64,000 bases of DNA from assembly GCA_015832175.1 (NCBI GenBank), contig WJXW01000002.1:1054001-1118000 (forward strand), written 5' to 3'. Below are positions 33,231-43,418 of the stretch, piece after piece. Source of the DNA: Paraphaeosphaeria minitans. Lineage: Eukaryota; Ascomycota; Dothideomycetes; Pleosporales; Didymosphaeriaceae. The translations under genes and the position numbers were made by a program. A model generated the notes under the pieces. That model had not been told where the DNA came from. It did no database searches and saw nothing but the letters and a program-made list of their open reading frames with translations. Positions within the stretch are counted from its first letter, which is position 1, and the number at the start of each line of letters is the position of its first letter.

Positions 33231-33362
33231 TCATCTGATCCTGACAGATAGCTCTTTCCAAATCCGTGTCCATCGCACGTTTTCAACTGAGCAATCCAGT
33301 CGCTCTTTTAATCGCCCCAGCTCTTTGACCTTGGTCTCGTGATATTCCTTTAAGCACGCTGT

Positions 33363-34058
33363 TCAGATATCCGGCTGGTAATGAATCCTAAATTTCTTAT
33401 TCGCTCTGTCCGCCCCTCTTGTCTGGAATTGTTCCCCCAGGATCTCAAAGACTATCGGCTTCTTCTCTTCTTCTCCTTCCTTACTTGGCACCGGCACTTC
33501 GAACCGGAAAATGGTATGCTCCTTCGGCAACGCTTTGACCACGTTCTTCATCGTGATTATCTCAAAAGTGTATTTTGTGTCGCGCACAACGATTCCTTCC
33601 AGTCCAACACGCGACGGGCATCTACTGCGCACGACCTCAACAATCGCACCGTGCATATCGGCGCTCGCAAGCTGCTGCCCCGCACTGGTGGGTGTGACGA
33701 AAGCCCTACCACCTTCTCCACCCAGGCCCAATATCTCTACCATGTAGCCCGCCCATAGCTTATGCAGTCCTTCGTACATCTCATATTTCTGCTGCGCCTT
33801 GGGAATTTCGAGGAGGCCGAGAGCGCGCTTTCGGGCGGCGGACAGCGGCCGCGGCTTTAGCGCACTGCGGGCTTGCGCCTTGGCTTTGCGTGCATTCTGG
33901 GCCTGCCGGCGAGTAGCTCGGGCTGACGGTATCGGGCTGGTTGTTCGGATATAGAGAGGGCGCTTCACAACGCGTTCGGTGTAGAGGGCCTCTGCGACGG
34001 CGGGTGGGTGCGCTCGCGCGAGGAGTGTCTGTGCGAAATGCTCGGGCTCTGTCGCCAT
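33363..34058 (-). CDS. pop4: Ribonuclease P/MRP protein subunit Pop4 (Rpp29)
   Basis: Single exon, 231 aa from the Met at 34058 (MATEPEHFAQ); the frame is open upstream to 34196 but that part reads like leader. Pop4/Rpp29 binds the RNA of RNase P and RNase MRP in the nucleus and is needed for tRNA 5' processing and rRNA maturation. The Rpp29 fold is recognisable in the C-terminal half: LHKLWAGYMVEIL, SADMHGAIVEVVRSRCPSRV, GLEGIVVRDTKYTFEII, TIFRFEVP and IVFEILGEQFQTRGADRANK, ending KFRIHYQPDI. The N-terminal half is basic (RRQAQNARKAKAQAR). It is tail-to-tail with the DyP peroxidase, 132 bases apart. Confidence 0.92.
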   Translation of the reverse strand: MATEPEHFAQTLLARAHPPAVAEALYTERVVKRPLYIRTTSPIPSARATRRQAQNARKAKAQARSALKPRPLSAARKRALGLLEIPKAQQKYEMYEGLHKLWAGYMVEILGLGGEGGRAFVTPTSAGQQLASADMHGAIVEVVRSRCPSRVGLEGIVVRDTKYTFEIITMKNVVKALPKEHTIFRFEVPVPSKEGEEEKKPIVFEILGEQFQTRGADRANKKFRIHYQPDI

Positions 34059-34885
34059 GAATATTATCGCCGTATCGAAGGTTTCGAACCGTGTGTAAAA
34101 TCTGGGAGAGTGCAATGCACTGGTGGGCGTGGTGTGGGTGCGAGGCTGCAGTTGTGGTGAGTGAGGTTTGGAGTTGCGAACCGTTGGCTCCTTCACCCGC
34201 GTTACTCGGGATGGTTAGCGGCCGTGCTACCACGACGCCATCCCCACTCTAGTGGGTCGGTTGGCATTCTTGCAATCGCAGATTACCACTTGACTGATCC
34301 GTAGAGTGCGGACACTACGGAACCACCTACGGTGCCGGTACGACGTTTACGGTTCACTCATCTTCGTCACTACTATATACGCACGGTATGACGCACCCAT
34401 TCCGACGATAAAGTGCAAACGGGCTTCAAAAACTCCTAGAGAACCCGGTGAAGATTACACAGAGAGCGCAGAAGAACTTAGCCAAATTGCGATAGCGATG
34501 GTGGGACATGGTGAAAAAGGGTCCACGAAACAAGGTTCATGAGACGCAGAGGCCTAATCCAGCGGATTGAATTTACAATCAGGAGTCGGAAGAAAGCCAA
34601 GGCGACGGATGTGATGAAGGTGGATGAGCGGACTCAGTGATTTGCGGACGGTGACAGAACTCCTCACAGCGCTGGTCATATCAAAGGCTTCTGGCATCGA
34701 CTCATGTTCCGTGAAAAGCAGTGGGACAAGTTGGTGCATGAAGGAGGAACAGGCAAGAGATATCTTCGGCAATAGTTTTTCGAAAAGAATTTCTTCAAGG
34801 CGAGCTGCAAGTTTGATAATATACTGGAAGACTAGGCACAACTCATTGGTTTCTCGTTCTTCACATCAGTTGCGAGCAGAGCAGC
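34059..34885. promoter_or_regulatory. POP4 upstream region
   Basis: POP4 promoter side and flank of the decayed TPR gene. Reading frames at 34624-34914 (+) and 34841-34554 (-) overlap on opposite strands and carry no motif; the plus frame may belong to the decayed TPR gene. Confidence 0.35.
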
Positions 34886-35687
34886 ATGCTGTTACTATCT
34901 CTTCACGGAAGTGAAGCACATGGAGACGCTGCGTTCAATGTCCTTGACAGGATCTCAAAGCCACTCAAGGTTCTGTTGTTTCTTTTGGAAGAGAGTCACG
35001 GCCTCGCTCGCTATTTTCTCGGGCAAGGTGGCGTACAGGAGGCTCTGCATACTTTCCATAAAATCTACAACACGATGGAGGTCTCACTCGGTATTTAAAA
35101 TCTAGACCCTCTCCGTGCTCGTAACATTCGGTACGCACCCTAGCACTTATCCCGCTGGACCGAGGCTTACCAATTGATGACACACGCCTTATCTGTTCGA
35201 AAAGCAGTTCTCGGCGAGAACTATCCACACACGATACATAGTGGTGCAAACCTGGCACAGATCTACGTTGCAAACAGAGACATGGTTTGCGCAAAAAGGA
35301 ATACGAGGGAAACATTTCGGATACACATGGCCAAGTTAAGTGAGGATCACCCTCTTTCACTGTACATTTTGAACAACCTCGAGTATTTGTTACTGGGACA
35401 AGAGCTGTACGCTGAGGCGACTGGGATATTGCTTGGTGCATCGGCGAAGAGAGAAGGTGTGCTTGGAGCGCAACATTGCGAGATTTAGGCTTTGATGTTT
35501 TACGCATCGGAAGTATACCTACCTACTGGAAGATGTCAAGATCAGACGAGGTACTGGAATTAGGTCGCAAGGTCTTGGAGAGGAGAAGAAGCCTTAGCGA
35601 AGGAGAACCTCGTCTTAAAGATATTCGAATTCGTTCGGCTGAAATGGAAAGGGACCGTTGGTTTGGGCTGGTCAGATGCAAGGCATA
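34886..35687 (+). pseudogene. Decayed tetratricopeptide-repeat (kinesin light chain-like) gene
   Basis: Three short frames in different phases on the plus strand carry fragments of TPR repeats. GGVQEALHTFHKIY is at about 35025-35066. ALSVRKAVLGENYPHTIHSG begins near 35183 and is followed by ANLAQIY and EDHPLSLYILNNL. DEVLELGRKVLERRRSL lies at about 35548-35598. These match the fungal TPR_12/TPR_10 type (xRxxxLGExHPxT, NLAxxY) usually found behind NACHT or NB-ARC domains. The repeats are cut by a stop at 35486-35488 and by a frame change soon after, and no full-length model joins them. I see no upstream NACHT domain. An intact gene with unusual introns cannot be fully excluded. Confidence 0.45.
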
Positions 35688-36117
35688 AAATTTGAAGTGC
35701 GGTTTGGGGTTAGCCCTCCCATTTCTCGTTCCTGTAGTTTGAAATATCATGTTTCTATCTAATTGCTCTTTAATAGCTTCTTGTGCTTAATAATTCTATG
35801 AAATCAGGATTCAGCAAGACGCAGAAGGGCATGCCTCCGGGTTTACCATCTGAATCCTGTGATGCGATCACGCTGAGTTTGCTTAGGAAACGTGTGGCAG
35901 CTTCTACCACCGATGCAAACTCAACAACCATCGCTATATAAACAGATAGAACCCTCCCCGCCACGGTTGATCCGACACTAGCCTCCGTCATCCAGTACGC
36001 AGCCTTCATCCCTCTTACAATTATTCACAAAGCCATCGAGACACCCTCCACCACGACCAAGCCTGCACTCTTAACTCTCACCCAGGACTCAATCACACGT
36101 ACAACTTCACCACAATC

Positions 36118-36558
36118 ATGAATCCAATCAATGTAAGTCTAAATTCAGTACCGTAGCACAGAAACATTGTCACGAAACTAATCCCCGTCAGCACGATCTA
36201 CAAGCCCTACCAACCGACGTAGGTCCTCATCCAGCACTAGAATCACCGCAAACCTAATTCCCACCAGGAAGACCCACGAACCGACCCACAAACCGATTCT
36301 GGAATCATCCACCGTGCTCCTGCTCCGGTAGCCCCACGTCTTCAATTCAGTCAGTATGGCCACCCATATACCGCTCGAACATACCCAACGCTTGCCTATC
36401 ACACAGTCATCCTCTTAATCATTGCAATAATCGTCATGTATATCTTCCACCAGCTCGTCGAGCTCCTGAGCTACAACGATGAGGAAGGGAATTTAAAGTA
36501 CGGTATGAAGGATTTTGCTCTTGTCCTGGCTATCCTGTTTTTGATTTATGGCAGGTGA
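36118..36558 (+). CDS. Small two-helix membrane protein, three-exon model
   Basis: Three exons, 36118-36132 (5 codons), 36192-36218 (9 codons) and 36268-36558, give 110 aa. Both introns (59 and 49 bases; GTAAGT..TCAG and GTAGGT..CCAG) are phase 0. The first exon starts with MNPIN. The third exon codes a Pro/Arg-rich soluble part (IHRAPAPVAPRLQF), a strongly hydrophobic helix TVILLIIAIIVMYIF, a polar loop ELLSYNDEEGNLKYGMKD, and a second helix FALVLAILFLIYGR. I do not recognise the family. The final codons overlap a good donor (CAG|GTGAGC at 36555), so one more exon downstream is possible. Evidence is frame plus splice-site consistency only. Confidence 0.58.
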
Positions 36559-37557
36559 GCAAAGATGCAGGTGGTAATGCGGGGCTTGGAGTAATGGAGG
36601 ATCCGGTGAGAGATTTGAAGATGTGGTGGGGGACGGGACTCGAGGTTAGCGCTGGGGGCTTTTGGTAGTGGAGTTCAACATGTGTTTAGATATTTCTTGG
36701 AAGCCCGAAGTTGGACTAGAACAATGTAGCAAGGAGTCATAGTTAGGAATGGTATATCTGTCTGCGTTAATTGTGTCACTGTTATAAGTTTTCGCACGGC
36801 GTATTTAGGCCTGACTACAGACACCCTGGTTAAAAATGCAAAGTCTGCAGAGGAAGGAGGTAACAACATTAATCGTGTAAGATGGCCCAATGACCAAGGA
36901 AGATCTGCGATGAGTCCAGGAAAGATAGGAAGCATTAACATATGTCAAATTCATGACAAGCGAGCTTGCGTACGGCACCATCGTTCAGTCGAATTTTCTC
37001 AAGGAACCCTTTGGGGCTAGTAAATAAAGATGGACACTTTCAAACCAGCCTGAATCTATCAGTGAATGGAAATCCTGTTGCGCAAACATAGACAACGTCC
37101 AACTCACTAGGTGTGCGAGAGATTAGTGCAAAGATATACCTCCTTCTACTCTCGGCACACGCTTCCCAAAGAGCCGTATCTCGGGCCAGCACCCTACTGA
37201 TAACCCAAAAAGCTGCCGAGGCCGTACTCGTGGCCTTCCCTTCATTAATACCCTGAGGCATGCGCTCCTCGAGGACCCGATGGCTGTTGCCGAGCCTGAA
37301 ATCCGTGTATTTCCAGCGGGGCCTCAAACCCCCCCACGACAGTCGCAGCCAGGTAGCTAACCTATCTAGGCTTAGATTTGCATGTCGGCATCACAGGTAT
37401 CAGTAGACTAGCACCATGAGAAAAGCAGGCTTCTCCATCAAGGCAAGGGATGAGACCTTAGCCCACAGGACAACATGAGAATGTAAGGTCGATGCTGAAC
37501 TCAATCGACTAGCGTTGCATTTTGCGAGGATTTTTAAGTAGGTGTTTGTTGTACAGT
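36559..37557. other. Intergenic region between small membrane gene and GH125
   Basis: About 1 kb between two gene ends. A 95-codon minus-strand frame (37327-37040) has no motif I recognise and no clear partner exon. Possible further 3' exons of the small membrane gene would fall here. No repeats noted. Confidence 0.35.
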
Positions 37558-39299
37558 CTACAAAGCATACGGCTCCGCTCCTTCGCCAAAAAGCAGATGC
37601 GGCTTCCGCTTCGCAAGATCCAGGATCGTCTGCGCGAAGACGGAGTTCGCCCACGCGAACCAGCTTCCTGTTCATCGTGAGCAGATCCCCTCGTGCATGT
37701 CCCCGAGACAACTTACGCGTATAATCACTCCAGTTGTTCACGTTGATACTCTCATGAATCAGCCCGTTCCTGCTAACGTTCTTCACACTCCCCAGGCAAG
37801 TCATGATCTCGTCGTCGCTCTCGCTCGTCATGGCCTGCACAAGCACGCTCATCGGCCACGCGTGCTGGTACCCAATGTGCGGGCCGCCAATACCATTGAA
37901 GTCCCCACCGGTGAGGTAGTACGGGTTCCCCTTCTTTTGCATGATCATCTTTCTTGTGTTTTGGTAGACATCGTTATTCGTGTCGGTGAAGCCGAGGAGC
38001 GGCAGGGCCAGCAGCGAAGGCAGATTCGCATCGTCCATGATTATCGACGACCCGAAGCCGTCCACCTCAAAGGCGAAGATGCGTCCAAACGTCTTGTGCT
38101 GCACAACCCCGTGCTGCCAAACGCCGTCTTCGATCTTCTGACCCCACACCTGCATCTTCTTTGCGAGGTCCTTCTTGCCAACCTTGCGGAGCAATACGGC
38201 GGTGCGCTTGAGCTCCACGCTTATCATGGCGTTGGCCGGGATGAAGAAACCAAGGATAGTCGCGTCGTCGCTCGGACGGAAAGCGCTTCTGACGAGACCG
38301 GTGCCGGCCGCAAGAGGGTTGCCAACGCCTCCCAGGTTCAGCGTTTCGGTTCCAGTGTTGGTTTGGCGCTGGAATGTGTACTCGTTGCGGCGGAAATCAC
38401 CGGTTTCTTCGTCGAATGTGGGGATGGACTGGTTCTCCAAAACCTCCAGAAGTGTCTGAAGCGCGAGCAGAAAGCGTGCATTGACAAACTCTATGGAGCC
38501 AGTGTTTGCGAAGAATTGGTTGGCGAGGGAGAGGAAGTGGGCCAGAGAGTCGAGTTCATATTTGCATTCGAATACAAACGAAGGCTCGTAGACCGGGTGC
38601 ACAGTATCGCCGTCACCCTGGAAGGTGGGGTTTAAGCCGCTCGGGGGCGGGGGTTGGAAGGCATTGCAGTATGGCGATCCAATTACATACTCGGACTGGG
38701 TGTTGATTGCGCCCAGGATGAGCTTGCGGATATCCTTGTCTTTCTTGGCCAGTGACTGGTATTGAGCGAGCTGGTTTGTGGAGTCACGCAGCCATTCGGC
38801 GTTGATGTCGCCCGTCACTATGAAGCTCTGCGGACCCTTCCAAGCAGCCGCGTCCCACGACTTCTTGCTCGGTCTGGGCTTGACTGTGCCATCGGCGTGC
38901 CACCGCACCGTGGTATCCAAGGTGTTGGGGAACGCATTTTCGAATATCTTTGCAAGATCCTTGTCGATCAACTTCTCATTCATGTCCTCTATAACCTTTT
39001 CGACGAGTGGCGATTCGAAGGTGCGGCAGTACTTGGACGGCCTTTGCGAGGGGAGCTCGAGCGGGCCTAAGCTATATGGCGGACTACAAGAGTGAGTATC
39101 GAGACACTCCTCCCATGGCGTCGAGAGCTTACTGCTGGCGCATCGCGTAGTTCTTGTAGTCGGGACATGCTGCCTTGTACTTTAAAGGGTCGATTGGTGC
39201 TTTGAGTGGCTCTTGGATCTGTGCGCTGACACCGGCACTGGCAGAGAACAAGCACAGAGACCACAAGCCCAGATTCTTGCTGTTATTCTGCGGCTTCAT
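37558..39299 (-). CDS. Glycoside hydrolase family 125 (exo-alpha-1,6-mannosidase), secreted
   Basis: Three exons: 39299-39133, 39083-37717, 37667-37558 (547 aa); both introns are 49 bases and phases close. The protein starts with a signal peptide (LGLWSLCLFSASAGVSA). GH125 enzymes are metal-independent exo-alpha-1,6-mannosidases acting on mannans and N-glycan mannose. Family blocks: YCRTFESPLVEKVIEDM, LFxNxFPNTLDTTV as ENAFPNTLDTTVRW, SFIVTGDINAEWLRDSTNQ (substrate-site Asp/Glu region), FKYELDSLAHFL-like CKYELDSLAHFLSL, SAFRPSDDATILGFFIPANA, MDDANLPSLLALPLLG, and the C-terminal HESINVNNWSDYTRSWFAWA. The last splice is needed to restore this ending; the unspliced frame reads on as unrelated sequence to 37400. 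Confidence 0.92.
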
Positions 39300-39497
39300 G
39301 TTGGGTGGGTTGCTCGTGGTTCTGCCGGACGTGTCAAGTGGGGAGGAAACGGGGATATGTAGTTAAGACGGCAGCGGAGAATGCTTGGGGCAGGAATGGC
39401 AAGGACCGAGGGAGGACGATCAGCGCGGCATGAACATTGGCATTACCAGGACACACTTGGTGGTGCACTACTGGCGCATTGAACGGAATCGTGCAGC

Positions 39498-39533
39498 GGA
39501 GGAGGAGGAGGAGGAGGAGGAGGAGGAGGAGGA
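39498..39533. repeat. (GGA)12 microsatellite
   Basis: Twelve perfect GGA units in a row, read as poly-Glu in one frame and poly-Leu on the other strand. It lies between two divergent genes and is probably length-variable between strains. Confidence 0.95.
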
Positions 39534-39889
39534 GTTGTCTCAAAGCGCACACGCCGCGTGCCCAATAGCCGCCGTCATGGCAGATCGACAACTGTCTTGT
39601 TGCCAGCCGCGGCCCGCCTCAAGCGCGCGTCTAAGTGGCGCATCAACCGCCCGACCCTGCAGTAGCTCTCGAACCTCTCAAGCTCTCGACTCAAGCTCTC
39701 GACTTCTGCACGCTCTTCGGAGTTTTTCCACACCTCTTCATTGTCTACACTGTCCGCCGACTCAAGCCACTTCGCTCGCGCCCAACGATCCCCACAGCAT
39801 AGCCAGGCACACAAAGACGCACGCTCCCACAATGACTGCCGCTGGCTTTTGACTTCCCCGCTGCTCCATACCAGAGCTTCTAGGATATC

Positions 39890-39999
39890 ATCTACCTCGC
39901 TCTCTTGCTCTAGAGCGTAGCACCCCATCTACCTTGCTCTCTTACTCTAGAGCGTAGCATAACATCTACTTTCTCTCTTAATTTACAGCGTAGCATAAC
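39890..39999. repeat. Three 36-37 bp tandem repeats in the CLP1 leader region
   Basis: Copies at 39890-39926, 39927-39963 and 39964-39999. Each begins ATCTAC and ends AGCGTAGCA, with CTCTCTT in the middle. Copies 1 and 2 share CTCTAGAGCGTAGCA; copy 3 has diverged to ATTTACAGCGTAGCA and copies 2 and 3 share the ATAAC end. The array ends 34 bases before the CLP1 start codon. Confidence 0.9.
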
Positions 40000-40033
40000 A
40001 CAGTCCTCCTCCGGATCTCCCCAAATCACCACC

Positions 40034-41711
40034 ATGATCGCCCTCCCCGGCCTCAACCTCGGCGCGCAAGCCCCCGAACCGCTCAACGCCCCCACCACCT
40101 CCGCAACACGCACCCAAGAGCTCTCCGCAAACACCGAATACCGCTTCGAAGTCAGCTTCGCGCGCTCCCTCACCATCAAGCTCGTCACGGGCACCGCAGA
40201 GTACTTCGGCACCGAGCTCGCCCCTGCAACCACCTACACCTTCTCCGGCGCAAAAGGCGCAGTCTTCACATGGCACGGCTGCAGGCTCGAGATCGGCGGC
40301 GAAGCAGAGTCCGAATACGTCGCCGAAGAGACACAGATGATGTCCGCCGCGAACGCGCATTTCGCACTGGAAGCGCTGCGCGAGCGCGCACACCAGATGC
40401 GCGATGCCGGCCCTCGAGTTCTCGTCGTCGGGCCTGAAAACGCGGGCAAAACATCGCTCGTCAAAACCCTCGCCGCCTACGCCGTCAAGAGCGGCCAGCA
40501 GCCCACGGTTGTCAATCTCGACCCGCGGCAGGGCATGCTGTCCGTCCCCGGCTCCTTCACGGCCGCAGCCTTCTCCAGCATCCTCGACATCGAAGAGGGA
40601 TGGGGCAGCAGTCCTATATCTGGACCCTCGCCGACACCCGTCAAGATGCCGCTCGTGTACCACTACGGACTGCGGGATGCGGAGGAAGGCACGGTGTTTC
40701 GGCCGCTGGTGACGCGGATGGCCCTCGCGGTGACGAGTCGGCTGGAGGATGACCCGGCGAGCAAGAGCGCGGGGTTCGTGATTGATACGCCGGGCGCGGT
40801 GGCGCAGGGTCGCGCGGGCGTTTACGAGAACATAGAGCATATAATATCCGAATTTTCTGGTGCGTGTGATATGCTTGCTCCATGTCATTCATATACTCCC
40901 TCTCCCCTTGTCACGGCTGCACCTTGCCCTGCCAACCTCCCACCCCATGGTCGCAGACTGACACAATTTAGTTACCACCATCCTCGTCCTCGGCTCCGAA
41001 CGCCTCTACTCGGACCTCTCCCGCAAATACTCTAATTCAGCCGATGCCATCGCCGTAATCCGCCTCGACAAATCTGGCGGCTGCGTTGACCGCAGCGACA
41101 CGTACATGAAGGCCCTCCGGTACGCTTTGCTCCCAGCCCATCCCTTCCGCCATCCCCTGGAAAAGACAACTCACTGACCTCCATCCGTCCAGACATGCGC
41201 AAATCCGTGCGTACTTCTTCGGCAACAGCGAAGCTGGGCTCGCGCCCCACAGCCAGTCCGCAGGCTTCGAAGAGCTGAGCATATTTAGAGTTAAGGAAGG
41301 TACGCTTATCACCTTCCCCTCGCCTCCCTTCCACAATAGAATGTGATATATATTCGTAGCTGGGGCTGCAAGGAAGAGGTTCGTGCCCTGTGCTAACTCG
41401 AGTGCGCAGGATCCGACATGCAGTTCAACGACGGCGGAGATGCATATGGCGGTGCGGCCGAAGACACGATATACGAGCGCGTGACGCCGTCCTCCGAGAT
41501 CGTGAACAAACTACTCGCCATCACCACCGCGGCGCCGACAGAAGGGCATGCGGCGATCAGAGACGCCAGTGTGCGGGGCTACTTGTATGTGGCGGAGGTG
41601 GACGAGGGGAAGAAGAGGGTGAAGCTGTTGGCGCCGCAGCCGGGACGGGTGCCGAGTACGGCGGTGGTGTGTGGGCGGTGGCCAGAGGATGTGGCGAGTC
41701 TGGTTGGGTAG
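40034..41711 (+). CDS. clp1: mRNA cleavage and polyadenylation factor Clp1
   Basis: Four exons: 40034-40859, 40972-41119, 41193-41299, 41410-41711 (460 aa); introns of 112, 73 and 110 bases, phases closed. Clp1 is a subunit of cleavage factor IA (with Pcf11) in mRNA 3'-end formation and belongs to the polynucleotide-kinase-like P-loop family. Seen: an N-terminal beta domain (ELSANTEYRFEVSF, GTAEYFGTELA, WHGCRLEIGG), the P-loop GPENAGKTSLVKTL (about 133-146), VVNLDPRQGMLSVPG, FVIDTPGAV (Walker B region), TTILVLGSERLYSDLSRK, and the C-terminal domain ending YLYVAEVD and the usual RVKLLAPQPGRVP. Length is typical. Tail-to-tail with the ARG82-like gene, 96 bases apart. Confidence 0.96.
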
Positions 41712-41807
41712 GATGGGAAAGCGATGGGGGGACGGAACGGGAAATAAAGGGGATATATTGTGCGACTAGAGGGTATCTAGCAGTCTATGAATGATGGACA
41801 ATACCGC

Positions 41808-42915
41808 TTAAACAGACGAGCAAAAAAGGGAAGCCGCTACAGGGCGCGACGCCTCCTCCGCAGCATGGAATTCCTTCTCCACGCTGTCCAGTAGGTCCTT
41901 GAGGATGGCCGTCGTGCTCCTCATGCCCCGCAATGCGTTCTCATCAGGCCCCTGTCCAGGCGTCCACGTCGCGTGAGCGAAGTCAATCATCTTCACCGCC
42001 GCCAACTGCGGCAGGTCCTCCTCCTCGTCGCCCTCCTCTCCCGCCGGCGCACTCCTCAACCGCTCCTTTGTCCGCGCATACGCGTCCACGTCGCCCTCGT
42101 ATACCAGCAGGATACTCGCCGAATACATCCTACTCTCCTTATTCTCGAATGCTTTGGTGATGTCTTTGACCTCGCCCAGAAAGTACGCGAGCACCTCGCG
42201 CGCCCTCTCAAGCTCCTTACCCTGCTTCCCCTGCCCATGGATATAACTCTCAAACCCCTCATTAACTTCCTCCGCTGCGAGCTTCCGGCCGTACATCTTG
42301 TTGTACACCCAGTACCCGCTTCCTTCATCCGCCTCCACGGACTCCTTCAATCCCTCCGGGGTCCCCGGCACAGGCTCGCCCTTGTACACTCGCATCCCGG
42401 CAATTCGGAAGCCCAGCGAGCCAGACGTCGTCTCGGCACTGATTTTGTCGAGTCGAACGCGCTTCTCGGGTTTGGCGGCTTCGTCCCACAACTGCGCGCC
42501 CAGCTTCAGATCCAGCACGTTCGGCTTGGTGAAGCCGTGCGTGATGTTTTCCAACACAATGTGCAGCTCTGTATCCAGCTTTTTGCCGTGGAGCCGCTCT
42601 ATGGCGCCATCTACTGTAACAGTCGTACTAGATTCTCCGGTTGCGGCAGGCTGGGAGGAGGACAATGATAGCTGGCCCATGAAGGTGGGAAGGTGCGGCG
42701 CGAGATCTGGGTGCGAGGCGGAGATCGACTCGTAGAAGGCGATTTCAGAGGCGGTGCAAGGTTTGACTACGACGGCGCCTGATTCGTCGGACAGGACGCC
42801 GTCACTGTCTATGGTGAGTACAGGAAGTGGTAGTGGGGAGGGGGGGAGCTCACTGGCCAGCTGCGGCGTTGCCGAAGGCCTGGAGGGTTGAAGGGTCGAA
42901 GGGCTTCTTGCTCAT
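41808..42915 (-). CDS. arg82: Inositol polyphosphate (multi)kinase, Arg82/IPMK type
   Basis: Two exons, 42915-42854 and 42804-41808 (352 aa); the 49-base intron ends at the second of two possible AGs (ATAGACAG), since the first would give an immediate stop. The family phosphorylates inositol trisphosphate to IP4/IP5 (Arg82/IPMK) or IP6 to pyrophosphates (Kcs1). Seen: GHDGVLSDESGAVVVKPC near residue 21, the signature PxxxDxKxG as PNVLDLKLG (about 115), the SLGFRIAGMRVY segment, and the catalytic MIDFAHATW near the C-terminus. The short length and single kinase domain favour Arg82/IPMK over the much longer Kcs1. Expected in nucleus and cytoplasm. Confidence 0.92.
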
Positions 42916-43418
42916 TGTGGAGGGTTCGGAATATGTGGTTTGAGGTGGCGGTGGGTGTGAGAGTGGGAGCGGTGGGAATGTTATGCTGACGCCTGGTTCC
43001 TGGCGCCTAAGCTCAGCCGTGAAGCTGACGGTTCCCCGCGTTTCAGGGTGTCTACAGGTGCTCGAGTAAGGCAGGACCCTGGAATAGTTCCAACTGACTC
43101 GGAACAGTGCATGCATCCCGCCGCTGATCGTCTCGATCTTGACCTGCTACCTACATTGTAAGATATTTTGAGCTCGCCTAGAAAAGCCCCCGATAGAGGC
43201 TGCGTGTAAAGAACCCCCAGCTGTATACACTTGCCCAGCCGACAGCGCGTGCCTCTGGGCCCTCGATACCCGCTAATTTCCATGACATCACCCCACCTGT
43301 TCGCTGAAGAACATCGTAGAATCTCCCACCTCTCAGAATACATACATCTACTGCCACGTAAATCTCCAAACCTCCAGACCTCCTTACCCTCTCCCTAAGA
43401 ACGCCCGGGTCTCTTTCT
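42916..43418. promoter_or_regulatory. Divergent ARG82-PDX3 intergenic region
   Basis: About 500 bases between two start codons on opposite strands; holds both promoters. No repeats or RNA genes seen. The start of PDX3 could lie at 43419 or 43524. Confidence 0.45.

Larger units (their letters stand above)
39300..40033. promoter_or_regulatory. Divergent GH125-CLP1 intergenic region
   Basis: Contains the promoters of GH125 (-) and CLP1 (+), a (GGA)12 microsatellite and a three-copy tandem repeat just before CLP1, both listed separately. Overlapping long frames on both strands here come from the repeat and are not credible genes. Confidence 0.45.

Noticed and set aside
37697..38635. 312-codon plus-strand frame
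   Set aside because: Antisense shadow of the GH125 main exon.
39385..39852. Protein with poly-Glu tract
   Set aside because: The tract is just the (GGA)12 microsatellite; no other sign of coding.
39983..40888. 301-codon minus-strand frame
   Set aside because: Shadow of CLP1 exon 1.
41973..42668. 231-codon plus-strand frame
   Set aside because: Shadow of the inositol polyphosphate kinase exon 2.
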